NCBI GenBank assembly: GCA_948567375.1
Contig: OX419755.1
Location: forward strand, 24,309,001-24,373,000
Direction of reading: 5' to 3'
Source: Lunularia cruciata
Taxonomy: Eukaryota > Streptophyta > Marchantiopsida > Lunulariales > Lunulariaceae
Length of the DNA: 64,000 nt
Below, piece after piece: positions 22,601 through 34,317 of this stretch; the stretch's first letter is position 1; every line of letters begins with the position of its first letter. A program made the translations under genes and the position numbers. The notes beneath the pieces were generated by a model. The model did not search any database and was not told the DNA's origin. It worked only from the letters and a program-made list of their open reading frames with translations.

Positions 22601-24879
22601 GCTACCAACGCAGAATCAAAACAATCAGCTTCCATCAACTTGAACAGTTTCCTTTTGGCAGTACCATACCCAAGGACCAACTCTCCTTTCTTCAAAGTAC
22701 ATTGATTTCTGTTGCTTTCAAACAGAACATCCACTCCATGTTCCATGAGACTATGTACTGATATCAAGTTCTTGGTGTAATTTGGAACATACAGTACATT
22801 TTCCAAATAACCTTTTCCGGAATATCCCATGGAGGCAATAGGAACTTTGCCAGTTCCTAACACCGGATTCAGAATCCCATGTCCACAACGAACACTCTTG
22901 GGAGTCTTCAGAGGTTGAAGAGTTTAGAACAGCTCCTTCTGATAACAGATATGAGAGGTGGCTCCTGAGTCCAAAAACCATCCAGAACCGTTTGAGGACA
23001 ACTGTGATTCTGCCAACATTCCACAATCCGACCTTCTGCTGAGTACCCCTCTTCATCGCTGACTATCTCATGGCACTCCTCTGAGTTGTAAGCTGAACCC
23101 CAGATTTTTGACCTTTTACTGGTTGAGGTCTCTTGCCTACCTTCTTCAGCTCTCTGTTCTCTCCTTTCTCCTCTCTTGGGACATAAAGGTGCAATATGAC
23201 CTTTCTCATGATAGAAATAACAAGTCCTGTCATCAACACTACTAACTCCTTTACCAGATTTACTCACTTTGGCTTGCTCTGGTTTGCTCACTCTTCCATC
23301 TGGCACTCTTCTTGAACGAGAAGAAGCACTGAACAGAGCAGCATCTCCCTGCTCATTTAACTTCAGCCCTTTGTCCTCTATGTGTCTGCTAAACATCAGC
23401 AATTTGGGTATCACATAATCCCATGTGACAGCTTCAACAGGTAAAACTTGCAGAGCTCCTAGGACAGAGTTATAGCTTGAAGGAAGACTATCTAAGAGAT
23501 GATTGATCTCGTACTTCTCTGTAAGTACAACCCCGTCCTCCTTGATACTCTTGAAGAGTTTTTGCAGTTTTGATAGATAACTGGTGAAATCTTCACCATC
23601 CTGCAATCTCAAGTTCTTTACTGCAGACCAGACTCGATAGGAGCTCTCCAGCTTCTCAACAATGTAATAACTCTTGATTTTTTCCCAAATCTCCCAACTC
23701 CAAGCATAAGTATCTACTAGGTCTCTAGCCGGCTCTTCCATAGCCCTTAGCATAAACCTCCTAGTAGTAGCATGTTTGACTCTCTTCTACTTGTTGGTCT
23801 CTAGCTCATCTATGTCATGAGCTTCTAATGCAAACTCTAGACAGTCATAACTGTCTAAAATAGACTTCACATCCAAAGCCCAAGCTTTGTAATTAGTCTT
23901 TCCCAATTTCTCTATCTCTTTGAATTCTCCTATCAACCCTAGTGGTGATTGTGGGCCCATAACCTAATGAGAACCTTTGTTCTTGTTCTTTGAAGTAGAT
24001 GGTTTACTCTTAGGCATTCTGATTTCTAATGTATCATACATCCTAGCACTCAGCTTTTATAGTCTCACCAGAGTAGATACTCTTGATTCCACACAGAAAG
24101 ACTCAACTCTCTCCTAGTTTTCAAAGATAGTACAGCCAATTCCCTCACGCAGTACAAATAGCCTCCAATATTGAGATACAGAACACTCCTGAGGCAGCTC
24201 AGGACTTCACGAGATGCCGAGGGAAAGTGCTAGAATTCAACTCCAATAGAAGAAACTTCTGATTGGAATTATATAGATAGAAAGATGTACTGAAGTGTTC
24301 TGTAACATATGCAATTCATGGAAAGCATATGAACAGTGTACATGAACAATATTCGCCAATGAACCGTATCTAATTTGTTCCATTCTAACAAAGAAATCCC
24401 TAAACTAGAGATTACCTAATTTAACACTAGGGATTCTACTTAATCTAGTTTCTTCCTATCGCCACTCATGGTGATAAGGTGTGCATCTTATTTACTAACA
24501 TTCGGCTTGGGAGGATACTTGTTCTTTCTATTTATTTGGCTAATGCTTACTCTGGAGCTTTTTCTTTCTTCGGTGTGTTGGTTCACTTCTTTTAGAACGC
24601 TCCCTATATCTCCCTCTAGGGAAAGTTTCTCTTGTACATTGTTTATCAGTTGGATGTCAGTGTTAAATGCGCCTTCCGAGGAAAGGCATTGCGCAATATA
24701 TCAAGCATTTTATTTTTCGCATTTGGATGCTTGGACAGGTCAAGGTCCTAATACATGAGAGGGATCAGCTGATGGTGAATAATCTACGGCAGTGCAAAGG
24801 AACAGTTGTTGGTGTTGTCGGTATGGCTCATATGGACGGCATTGAACGTCTGTGGAAGAGGTATGAGAGCCAGTTTTGA
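16643..24879 (+). CDS. TraB/PrgY-family protein, six exons, copia in last intron
   Basis: Exons: 16643-16876, 17391-17423, 17525-17707, 18049-18111, 18794-18991, 24739-24879. All junctions are GT-AG and phase 0, giving 283 residues. The TraB/TIKI hallmark GTAH is at residues 64-67 (YLVGTAHVSAKSAEEV). VELCAERA starts at 90, ITVRRIADEMTYQDVFKLL at 172, and the C-terminal block has HERD (243-246) and GMAH (265-268). The family is predicted to have a metalloprotease-like fold; plant members have been linked to mitochondria. The Arg-rich first 40 residues could be a targeting peptide. The ATG is the first in frame with the domain. The last intron is 5747 bp because of the copia insertion; without it, it would be about 580 bp. 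The 3' half is duplicated in antisense at 49119-50785. No frame damage is seen, so the gene may be functional if the long intron is spliced. Confidence 0.88.
19268..19772 (-). repeat. 3' LTR of copia element
   Basis: On the plus strand it runs from TGATGAGAACC to ATTTAACA. The minus-strand polypurine tract AAGTGGGAA abuts its inner edge (19773-19781). It is about 40 bp longer than the other LTR because of small deletions there. Confidence 0.9.
19870..22980 (-). pseudogene. pol of copia element
   Basis: Minus strand, 5' to 3': protease with LDSGATSH (Asp-Ser-Gly at 22971-22963). Integrase with WHLRLGHL and CIGCAEGKAHKAP as the zinc part, HSDVWGYM, TDGGKEYRNEEF and DSPAQNGVVERLNRT as the catalytic triad (22600-21815). 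Reverse transcriptase with VKTAFLNGDL, DLKQAPRAWY and YVDDLLLLG (21235-20577). RNase H with YTDASWGDD, STNEAEFMA and LYCDNTGSIALNKNP (20580-19873). Frames change near 21800, 21300 and 20580. A TAG near 19876 sits where Gln is expected before the usual ADVFTKAL ending. Confidence 0.92.
22905..23960 (-). pseudogene. gag of copia element
   Basis: The frame starts at ATG 23960 (MGPQSPLGLIGEF), only 4 bases inside the LTR edge, and shows the copia gag block with YRVWSAVKNLRLQDGEDF and LLDSLPSSYNSV. A TAG near 23788 breaks it. The zinc knuckle reads CYFYHEKGHIAPLC, where the second Cys of CX2CX4HX4C has become Tyr. A frame change follows before the protease. Confidence 0.88.
23951..23964 (-). promoter_or_regulatory. 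Copia primer-binding site matching the tRNA-iMet anticodon arm
   Basis: On the minus strand GGTTATGGGCCCAC directly follows the 5' LTR. It is complementary to the anticodon stem-loop of plant initiator methionine tRNA, not to its 3' end. This is the half-tRNA priming known from some copia elements. It overlaps the gag start codon. Confidence 0.75.
23965..24426 (-). repeat. 5' LTR of copia element
   Basis: It matches 19268-19772 with scattered substitutions and one deletion of about 40 bp. On the plus strand it ends ATTTAACA, followed by the target duplication CTAGG. Confidence 0.9.
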
Positions 24880-25914
24880 AGCTGTCCAATTCCCCATGCA
24901 GAAAAATTTCCCAGTCTTTAAGTTCTGAATCGAAGTGGAGCAACTTTCTCCAACCAAAGATGGCCGCACCGCGAAGGTTGAGACGAAGATATATCAGTTC
25001 CGACCAAGAAAGTAACGGGTAAACCTTGGTCACCCTGTTCAAGAGGAGACTCATGATGGCCAGCTTACCTTCTCCATAAGAAAACCACCACACTGGGAGT
25101 GTGGATATTATCACATGAAACAATTAGTGACAAGCATTGGTGGTAGGTATACGCATTCTTCAAACGAATCGAGAATGTTTAACCCATATAAAACAATTTG
25201 TCTATATTCCAAGCACCCAGCGAAAATAGCGAATCAGTGGACATTAGATTACAAGTGATTTACACAGATAGCAAGTGGATTAAGTCGAAAGCGAGACAAC
25301 GAGGATCAAGACAAATGAGATGGCGTAGAGGGTACCCGTGGTTCAAAACAGGGTAGAGGCATGAGAGGTTAAGGTAGTCTGGTCAAGACCTAGGCATGCG
25401 CTGAAACGCAGTGGAGCAGGTGACCCCAAAATGTCCATTGTAAACTCTAGCAGCGACCGAATCAGTGGGCTAGACGCTCTTCCTGTCCAGTTTCGCAAGG
25501 GGCAACACTGAGAGCATTCCATCTTAATGGAATGGGCTTCCATAGGAGACTTGTGGGCTGCTGAATCGGTGCGCAATACTGCAACACATACTGCAATACA
25601 TCGCCAGGAATATTTGGTCTGCTGAATCGGTGCGCTCAAATACAATCATCTACAGTATTGAGTAGGACAATCTGTAGACAGTACACCGGACATTATTCTG
25701 AAGACCATAGTGCATTCGCATTTCTAAGCATTTCTCTAGCTTCACCTCTAACTCTGCTGCATAACGAGAATCTCATCTCGGGAAGTTACTGCGTGTTACA
25801 GTTCTGGATGTGAAATTTCATATTTTCTAAGCAATTATATACTAGGCATTGTTTTGTTTCAAACATTTGATTCATCTTCAAGCACCTCCGGTTCAACAAA
25901 TATGTGACCACGGG
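24880..25914. other. TraB 3' flank
   Basis: No gene is recognised. The same sequence appears inverted at 48084-49118 with few differences. A direct repeat, GCGCACCGATTCAGCAG in the inverted arm (48363 and 48425), is present here in reverse. Open frames on the minus strand are not convincing. Confidence 0.6.
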
Positions 25915-26449
25915 GCCACTAACCTGGTAGCCATTCACTAGACAAAACATAATAGACCGGACTATACAGGAGCTGTCATTCTTGAATTTGAAAGAATGTA
26001 CTTTAATGTGTCGATAGACGAAAGTTAGTGTCTATAGACACAACTCATGTCAAATATTCAACGGATTGCAGAGTATAGATGTAAAAGTGAGGTTAGAAGC
26101 CGCTTAATGATGAGTATTGTATCTTCAGTTCGGAATGAGAGTTCGTCCCTCTCGGATTGAGAGATCGACCGCGAACAAGTGTATACTCAAGAGGTGCGAT
26201 ACGATTTCTCAATCCAAAAGGGACTACCTCTCAATCCGATCCAAAGATACGATACTCATCATTCCATGTCTTCTAGCCTCACTTGTACATCCATACTCTG
26301 CACTCCGGTTAAGAATTTGATAGGTGTTGTGTCTATGGACATAAACTTTTGTCCAATGGCACATTGAGGTACATTCTGTCGAATCCAAGAATGACCATTC
26401 TAGTTTTGTCCAATCTATCATATGTAGTGAGTGGCTACTAGGTTAGTGG
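25915..26449. repeat. Foldback element, left copy
   Basis: The two halves are imperfect reverse complements from CCACTAACCTGGTAGCCA (25915) to TGGCTACTAGGTTAGTGG (26449). The innermost part has TGATGAGTATTGTATC at 26107 and GATACGATACTCATCA ending at 26262. There is no coding capacity. It abuts the A2 LTR at TGTCATGAC (26450). Confidence 0.85.
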
Positions 26450-26879
26450 TGTCATGACATTTGTAGTGCCGAAGCTAGGTTACTTGGACATTGGAGTGAT
26501 AGTGTTGTTAGTCATAGATATTTTGGTAGTTACTAATAGACTACTTGTTTGTAGTTTGATTTTATGTTAGTGCTACTTATCACATGGTGGGACTACTATC
26601 ACTTGGACCATTCGCACCGTGACATCTGGGGCATTGTTAGGGTTGGAGACCTAGGTGAAGCCGAGGGGTATACCTTCAAAGTGCAACTCCATAGAGCTCA
26701 CTTCTCTAATGTTGAACTTTCGAGTTTTTAGTTATGGTGGATAGAGGTTGGCGAGTGTCACTTGGAGTCTTTTAACTAGAGTGTGTGTGGCTTGACTATA
26801 ATCAATGCACGATTGTTGATGAAGTGTTGAGTGAAGGATCGAGTATTGGTTTGATTAGAGTGGAAAAACAAATTAATTA
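26450..26879 (+). repeat. 5' LTR (part Y) of A2
   Basis: It begins TGTCATGACATTTGTAG and aligns with A1 1185-1642. Part X is again absent from the 5' end. An inverted duplicate is at 47101-47540. Confidence 0.8.
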
Positions 26880-27626
26880 GAGAAGTGAGAGTGAAAGAGA
26901 AATTGAGTGCAAGAATTGAGGATGTTGGTGGTATCTCCAAGTTTAGCCAATTGCTGATCATATGCAAAAGCTATATGTGAATTGATGTAGATTTGGCAAT
27001 GTGGCAAATGGTGTGTGAAAACACTAGCCAAAGTTCTAAGAATTGAGTCAATTTGAGATAATGTGTGTTCAATTTGAGTATATGAGGTGAAATCATGGTT
27101 TATCTAGTGCAAATTGAGCTCAAAGTGAAAAATTGAAGGTGGAATTGGAATCCAATCTTCTCGAATTAGAGATTTGTAGATCCACATCATCTTTATTTGG
27201 CTCAAGTTGAGATTTAGCAAAGGATTTGGCATTCAACCAACGGTAGAGAAAGTACTTCAGATTGGTGAGAGTTGCCCAGAGTTGGAGGTTGCTCGAGTTA
27301 GCTAGAGTTGAGTGAAGCTTAGCCAAATTTGGAAAGGTTTCAAATTGGTTTAATTTTGGCATTTAGAGGCTTTGAGGCATAGGGCTATGGGCTAGAGAAG
27401 CTACAAAGGCCTATGAAGGATAACTTGATGGCATGAGGCTAGTTAATTTAAATGAATTTTTGGTCACCGTTTGGCAAAATCTATCCACCCTTCTAGATTG
27501 TGCGCAATGTGGTTTGAATCGCAGATCTCTAATTCCTAGACTGGTACACTAGTTAACTAGTCCACCTTCACTTATTGTCCTAATGATCGTTCGATTCATA
27601 CCTATACACTTGTAGCTTTGGCTAGG
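26880..27626 (+). other. A2 leader
   Basis: It is similar to the A1 leader near its start and, inverted, to A-rev around 12150-12990. It ends at CTAGG (27622-27626), the insertion point of B. No ORF is supported. Confidence 0.6.
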
Positions 27627-28227
27627 TGTAATACGCCAAGGATAAGAGAACCCCCAAGAGAAAATATAGAAGAAGAAACACAAAGCTTCAAACTCAAAAC
27701 TCCAATGCTCCAAAGGAACACCTTGTTTTTATTATATAACAACAAGGATTCCCTCAAAGGAAGTTCTATCCTTGGATCAAATACATGGATTGTTAACATG
27801 TTAGCAAGCTCTACTCTTAGATTAGTTGCATGCATGGATAACATGTCGGTTATGGTTCTATTTGATTGGTCGAACAAGTTTTGACTAGAAAGAATCTTTA
27901 GAGAATCTTCTTGTAGGAATCTCAAAATTGCATGGGTGAGGTACCATTGGAAAGCTCTTGCTAAGGCAAACAAGGGAGAGAGGGGGGTAAATTTCTCATT
28001 TTCCCAAGGGAAAAATTCTCTCATTTTTTAGGCATAATTTATCCGTTTAAGCATCCAAAATTGACTTTAAAGTTTTCAAGTTATTTATAGCTTTTGTACT
28101 ATAAGTAGAAGTATTCTTTTGGTGATATCTCTATATGATCTACTTAGTCCATCATATATAACATCCTTCAAGATGTTAGCAAGTTAATTTTTAGCTTTAG
28201 ATAATATAGCTAGCCATTGGTATTACA
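27627..28227 (-). repeat. 3' LTR of B
   Basis: Plus strand runs TGTAATACG to GGTATTACA, so the ends are inverted repeats TGTAAT/ATTACA. It matches 33353-33931. Confidence 0.88.
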
Positions 28228-31200
28228 AACCTCCCCCTTTTAAGATACAACATCCTCGTTGCAAATTTGTTGCTCACAAGATTTCACTTATACCAGTGCA
28301 TGCATCACGTTGGCTACTAGCTCGCATATTTCCTCATACAATATGTACCCTTTTCACTATAGAAGATATTCTACATCCGGATGGCAAGTATCACAAATAC
28401 GTTTCTAGAGAATACGTTCGACTTCATATTCCTATGTGCCAACAATGAGTTTTGGATAAGGTTGAACATCTTGTATGGAAAGAAAGTGAGGCAATCCAGA
28501 GGTATACTTGCATAATGAGGAAACATAGAATACTAGATGGATCTTCATGCCGTGGTGGTAGCTCAAGGTGATAGGCCACTACGTCAATTTGATGAAGAAT
28601 AGGAGGCCCAATAAAACAAGGTTTGAGCTTACAAGGGCCAACTAACGTGATGTTGGTTGTTGACCGTTGGATTTGATCCCTAACATTAAATTCTATGTGC
28701 TGACGGTGTGCATCTGTATATTACTTTTGTCAATTGTGGACAATCTACAACTTATGCTTGGCATTCTCTACACCTTATTGGATTGTAAAAACAAATGTGT
28801 TGATAGCAACAACCTTGGTATCCACTGGATGGATCATCAAGCTCAAAGGTGTGAAAGGATGTTCTCCATACATGAAGAAGAACGGTGTGACTTGTAAGGA
28901 TGTAATCATTGAATTGTTTTAAGCAAATTCCACCAGTGGAAGTAAAATGTTCCACCTCTCTTGTTTATCTAAGGTGAAGCTCCAGAGCATGTCTTCAATA
29001 ATGCAATTAGCTTGCTCTATTTTTCCATTGGCATGTGAATGGTAAGTTGTGGACATGGCAAATTCGGTTTTGAAGAAACCAAAGAGTGTTCTTCAAAACA
29101 AACTAGTGAATTGAGTGCCTCTATTGGTGATGAGCACTCAAGACAAGCCATGGTGAGAAAAGACTGAATCTAAATACAATTGGTCTAGTTGTGGAGTAGT
29201 CACGTCCTTGATGGTAGGACACACATGAATCATTTTGCTAAGTTGGTCAACAAAGACTATTATAGAGTCAAACCTTGAGGTGGTCTTGGATAATTCATAA
29301 ACCAAATCTATGTTTATCTATTTCCAACGTTGTGTAGGAGTATGGATGTGTTGAAAGAGAGTAGGGAGTGGTTGAAGGAGTCCTATAGGAGCTTGATTAA
29401 GAGCTTTATTTTATTGAAAAAGTAGGCAACTACAAACCTATTTAATCATATTGTTGGTCATCTTGGGCAAATAGGAATGACATTTCATTGCATCCAAGGT
29501 CTTGTCCACTCCATTGTGACCTATAGTGCCGGAATCATGACATTTTGTTAGGATGATGTCCGTGGCATTTGGGATCCAAAACATGCGATCACAAAAGGTG
29601 AGTCCTTGGTGCTGGTGATGCCTTTGGATGATTGAGCTCTTGCAATCTATGGATTAGTTTTTGTAGCAACAAGCATCCTTGGCCAAAATTCAAGGTTCAT
29701 CTTGACCTCTACCACCAGATTGTTTACCATTGACATTTGAGTGAATGCATTTGCAAGTTTCTTCTTGCCTTCCACATATGTGATTGTCATGTTAAATTTT
29801 CATCTCCACTCTGCACACCAAATCTATCAACAAGATAGATTTTTTTGTATCTTGAGGTACACTAGAGGTTTGTGGTTTGTCTCCAATACAAATGCATTTT
29901 CACCAAGATAGTGCTTCCAATGCTTGGTTGCAAAGACAATGGCCAGCTCTTCTTGTTTTGTGGTGTCATAGTTGTGTTCTACCAATAATATTTTGAGAGA
30001 AATATGAAATTGGGTTCTATTTGTCATGCCACTTTTGTTTTAGGATTGCTTTTATTGTTGCGCATGATGCATTTATAGCCAACTTGATTAGACATTTTGG
30101 ATCATACCATTTCAAGATCAATATAGGTAATAATGTGTCTTTCAATCTTGAAAGGCCAATTCTTGTGTGGTTTTCCACATCCACTTCTTCTTCTTGCCTA
30201 ATAGTGTTATTAGAGGCTATGCAACCTTGGAGACGTCTTTAACAAATTGATGATAGAAGCACGTCAATCCCAAGAAGCTTTTGAGTTTAGTTTGATCTTC
30301 TAGAGCACTCCATTTTTTGAACGATCTCTATTTTATCTATTAATACTTGGATATCTTTTGCACTTACTCTATGCCCCAAGTAGTCTACTTCCAACTTGCC
30401 AAACTAGCACTTTGAAATTTTGGCATACAATTGATTCTGTCATTGAATCTAGAGGACTTCTCGTAAATGTTACTAGTGTTCCATCATTGTACTATTGTAT
30501 ACTAAGATGTTATCTAAGAAGATGATAAAAAAATTATCCAAGTAAAAACAAAATATGTCATTCATCAAACTCATGAAAGTGGCTAGTGTGTTGGTGAGGT
30601 CAAACAACATCACACAATACTCAAAGTGGCCATACCTTGTTTGAAAAACAGTTTTGTGTATGCTTTACTTTGCAATCTGGATTTGGTTGTAACCGCTCCA
30701 TAGATCAAGTTTGGTGAAGTGTTTTGCTCCATTGAGTTGATCAAATAAGTCATCCATGCAGGGTAAGGGGCATCTTTTCTTCACTATTTGTTGATTTAGG
30801 CACCAATACTCAATACACATGCGTATTATACCGTCTTTTTTCTTCACAAACAAAACAAGAGCCCCATATGGTGATAAGTTGGGTTAGATAAATCCTTTTT
30901 GCAGCATATCCTCAATTTGAGCCTTACACTCCTCCAACTCATGAGGTGATAGATAATATGAGGCCTTACAATGAGGTGTTTTTCCAAGAAATATCTCAAT
31001 TTTATGATCTACTCTTTTTCTGGTGGTAATCTTGAGAATAGATCATCCGAGAAGAGATCTTGAAATTCATTGACCATATCTTTCAATTTCTCAAGAATTT
31101 TTCCATTGAGTTGTGCACTCTAGACTTCTCTTATTAGACCCATAAATCATTTGTCTATCTTATAGATAGTTGTTGTTCCTATGATATAAAGAGGCCATTC

Positions 31201-31700
31201 TTGCTTGTGTGATCTTTCTTTAACCCCAATGATCTTCCATTGGCAAGATTTCATAATTTTATCTTCCAATTGACCGTAGGGCTGTAATGCTCTATCCATG
31301 ACATGCCTAAGATTACATCAGTATGAGCTTAGTGTATCACTCACCATTTAATTGCTTCTTGATACTCTCCTATAGAGAGTATTACCTTTTTAAGATAACA
31401 ATTTATCCCTCTTGATTTGCCCATTAGATAGCTTTACTTTTGTATTCTCATCCTTCTCTAGATACATCTCTAATCTTATTGCAATAAAGCAAGACAAGAA
31501 ATTCTTTATTATTCCAAGTTGTATAAATAATCTCACTTGATTGCCTTCTAAGATTCCATTCATGACAATCTCTTGTGAATTTGTCTTCCTTGATCTTTGT
31601 GCACTCATCTTCTTCCTCCCTTTGCTTTTTTGCTTCTCCATTGAGCCAATAAGGCCAAAAGGTACATATATTAGCAATCTTTGTTTTTTGATGTGATTTC
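28228..31700 (-). pseudogene. pol of B
   Basis: Minus strand: a decayed protease near 31560-31500 (RLFIQLGIIKNFLS, where the family has Asp-x-Gly). RT near 30853-30480, with [35 protein letters not shown] and a degenerate LDNILVYN box. RNase H near 30027-29827 (YDTTKQEELAIVFATKHWKHYL). Integrase near 29300-28980, with IVFVDQLSKMIHV, LITNRGTQF and TTYHSHANGKIEQAN, in which the catalytic Asp and Glu positions are recognisable though partly altered. Confidence 0.85.
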
Positions 31701-33352
31701 AACATCCTCTTCTTCAATTCATCTCTCCATGTTGTTCAAAGCATGCTTGTATGGAGGCTGAGGGCTTCCATACAGACAAGCATAGCAGTTGATGGCTATG
31801 GGCCTAGCTCGGCCACAATTGTAACAATGATGTTATTCTTCTCAAGTCCCTTCTCCTTGTGGGACTCTATGTCTCCTTTCTTCTCCTTATCTCCCTTCTC
31901 CTTGGAGCGGTCATTCTCCTCGGTCTTGAAACTAAATGTTGCACAATTCCATAGGATGATGTCCATCAAATGATGTGTATCAGCCCAATAATGTTGAACC
32001 AATACTATTCCTAAAACTTCCTCAAAGTGCCCTTGCTATTCTTGGAGCGCAAGCAATGGCTTCAAAAATAATGCAAGGATTTTGTACCATTACTTCTTGG
32101 CAAATTTGATCTTTTAATCCTTATTTGAAATTGTCCAGAGCTTCTATTAGATTCATGTCAATTATTACAACTTGTATATCAAGAAATGACTCTACATGCT
32201 CTTGTATGCTATTATTTTGCTTAACTCCTATACTCGGGTTTGGGCCATCTACACGGAGTCCATTGATTGGAAGTTCTTTAGCAACACTTCTTGCATTGCC
32301 TTCCAAGTAACCTCTCTTCCTTAGGTTGACATTGCTTGTTCTCAAGCATCATAAAATATGAGGGGTTTATCAATCAAGTACTCACATGAAAACAAACCTA
32401 TGGAATGATTGGTGATCTTTATTTTGAATAATTGGAAGTATCAATTTATTTTTGTAATCCAATTCTCCACAACTCCCATGAAACATTGCTCCTTGTAAGG
32501 CTTGATATTGCATGTCTTCTTCATCCGTAGCAACAATGTGGCTTCATTGTTGATCAAGGCCGGTCTCATTGGCATAAATGACTCTCCAGGTACTTCAACC
32601 ATTGGTATTGGATTTTGAGATGGTTCTCCTTCTTGCATTGCTTGATCACTCATGAAAGTACATACTTGACTTTGCGATGCCTCCATGGTCATCTGATCTC
32701 TCAAAACTAGTTCAACATCCATTACATTCCTTGCATCAAATCTTGTAATTGTGGTTCCATGATTCCTACACATACCAATGCGCAAATGCTACCTTTTACT
32801 TCAATAGAGAGGTAATATGATCACTCAAGATGGGCTACGGACTATTGGGATTTTAGAGACTATCATTTGTCTATAATATTCCTCACCAAAATTGTGGATT
32901 ATGAAATCCATAAACATCACTTTTGATCTAAACACAGAATGAATTTCTACTTGAGTGTTGAAAGAGAGAAGATTTAGTATATTAAGATTCATCATAATAA
33001 AATGTATATTATCAAATCCCTCTCTCTATCATAGATCACTACTAATAGAATCATTGTGTTTGGTGAATTCATCACTATATCCATGAACTCTACTTTGAAA
33101 TGGTAAATGAGATATACTCTCACTTGTTTTCATTGGATATATATAATCTTGATGTGAATGGATTCAAAAATGGAAAGTGTGGTGCAATAAATTGTCCTCC
33201 AAGAGCCTCCATCCCATCCTCTTGCTAAAACAATATTAATCTATCAATTTCACAATAGTTTTTCTCCTTAAAATTACTTAGTCTCAATAGCTCATGTTCC
33301 TCCAAGAGGGATGATACACTCTCTTGAATTGGAACATCTACTCTGATATCAT
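31701..33352 (-). pseudogene. gag region of B
   Basis: Position between 5' LTR and protease makes this gag and leader. Short minus-strand frames (32345-32121, 32785-32441) survive. I see no intact zinc knuckle. The call rests mainly on position. Confidence 0.5.
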
Positions 33353-33931
33353 TGTAATGTTTTGAGGACAATAGAACCCCCAAGAGAAACCCAAAAAAAG
33401 AAACACAAAGCTTCACACTCAAAACTCTAATGCACCAAAGGAGCACCTTATCTTTATTATATAGCAACAAGGATTCCCTTGAAGGAAGCTCCACCCTTGG
33501 ATCAGATACATGGATTGCTTACATGTTAGCAAGCTCTACCCTTAGATTAGTTGCATACATTGGTGAAATGTTGGTTCTGGTCCTATCTGGTTGGTCAAAC
33601 AAGCTTTGACCAAAGGGAATCTTTACAAAATCTTCTTATAAGAATCTTGCAATTGCATGGATGAGATAAAATTGGAAAGCTCTTGCCAAGACAAAGAAAG
33701 AGAGAGGAAAGGCTAATGTTTTCTCCTCTAAAAAAAGGGAGGTAAATTTGCATATTCTTGAGGACTAATTCATATGTTTGGGTCTTTGAAATTGGCTCTA
33801 AAGTTTTCATGCTAATTTCAACTTTTGCTTTATCAATATAAATACTTTTTTGGTGATATCTCTATCTAATCTATTTACTACATCATATATAATATATTTC
33901 AAGATGTTACCAAGCCAATTTTTACCTTGTT
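33353..33931 (-). repeat. 5' LTR of B, truncated
   Basis: It starts TGTAATG and follows the other LTR until CAATTTTTACC, then jumps into family A gag. About 45 bp of the LTR and the right target duplication are lost, with several hundred bases of A2. Confidence 0.82.
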
Positions 33932-33939
33932 TCCAAAGG

Positions 33940-34317
33940 CCTCAAGTGTTACTTTGGTATAGTGTGTACCATTGAGTTGTATAACTTTTATCCAAGAGTT
34001 TGATAATTTAGTGTGATCTACAATAGATGCATAACCTGAATTTGTTCACACCGTTCATGGTCTGGAAAGGGTTGTTTCAACACTTGGAGGTTTGCCAATG
34101 GATGACTATCATGAGTTCAGGGTAACTCACTTAGAGGAGCTAGCTATGGAGATAACATTGGTCTCCAAACTACATCTTTATCACTTCAAGCTTGGTTGCT
34201 AGGGGTAAATGGGCAGTACCCACAAGTTCTAGCTCTAGTAGCATTGGTGGATCTAGTGGCGGTGCACTAGTTGGAGATGATGCTACTAAAAGTGGAGGTA
34301 CCACTATAGGAGATGGT
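33940..34317 (+). pseudogene. A2 gag, first fragment
   Basis: It is collinear with A1 about 2940-3325: nucleotides encoding the LFTPFM, KGLFQHLGGLPMDDY and STSSSSSIGG-like stretches are recognisable. It ends with ATGGT (34313-34317), the left target duplication of element C. Confidence 0.8.

Larger units (their letters stand above)
19263..24431 (-). mobile_element. Ty1/copia retrotransposon in TraB last intron
   Basis: LTRs are 19268-19772 and 23965-24426, flanked by CTAGG at 19263-19267 and 24427-24431. The order on the minus strand is gag, protease, integrase, RT, RNase H, which is Ty1/copia. The inverted arm retains the unoccupied site CCTAG at 49563-49567. Several stops and frame changes make it non-autonomous, but domains are far better kept than in family A, so it is the younger insertion. 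It lies in antisense to the host gene. Confidence 0.95.
18040..26900 (+). repeat. Left arm of large inverted duplication
   Basis: This arm runs from the TraB intron 3/exon 4 boundary through the gene end, 3' flank, foldback and A2 5' LTR. It matches the reverse complement of 47101-50793. The copia element (19268-24426) is present only here. Apart from it, gene-derived parts differ by a few percent, while the foldback and LTR parts differ more. Confidence 0.9.
27627..33931 (-). mobile_element. Gypsy retrotransposon B nested in A2
   Basis: LTRs are 27627-28227 and 33353 to about 33931, the latter truncated. On the minus strand the order is gag, protease, RT, RNase H, integrase. The primer site is TGATATCAGAG (33351-33341), close to the initiator-tRNA type, and the polypurine tract AAAAGGGGGAGG lies at about 28230-28241. 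Many frameshifts and stops mark it as old. A different family from A: no methyltransferase or PHD finger is seen. Confidence 0.88.

Noticed and set aside
24740-25123. 127-codon minus-strand open frame, repeated at 48875-49258
   Set aside because: It overlaps TraB exon 6 on the other strand, has no motif I know, and is shared only because both arms come from one duplication.
27485-27580. tRNA-like stretch on the minus strand (GATTCAAACCA resembling a B box, TAGTTAACTAG resembling an A box)
   Set aside because: No acceptor stem or cloverleaf can be drawn, and A-rev at about 12190-12300 has a related sequence without these boxes. At best a decayed tRNA-related repeat.
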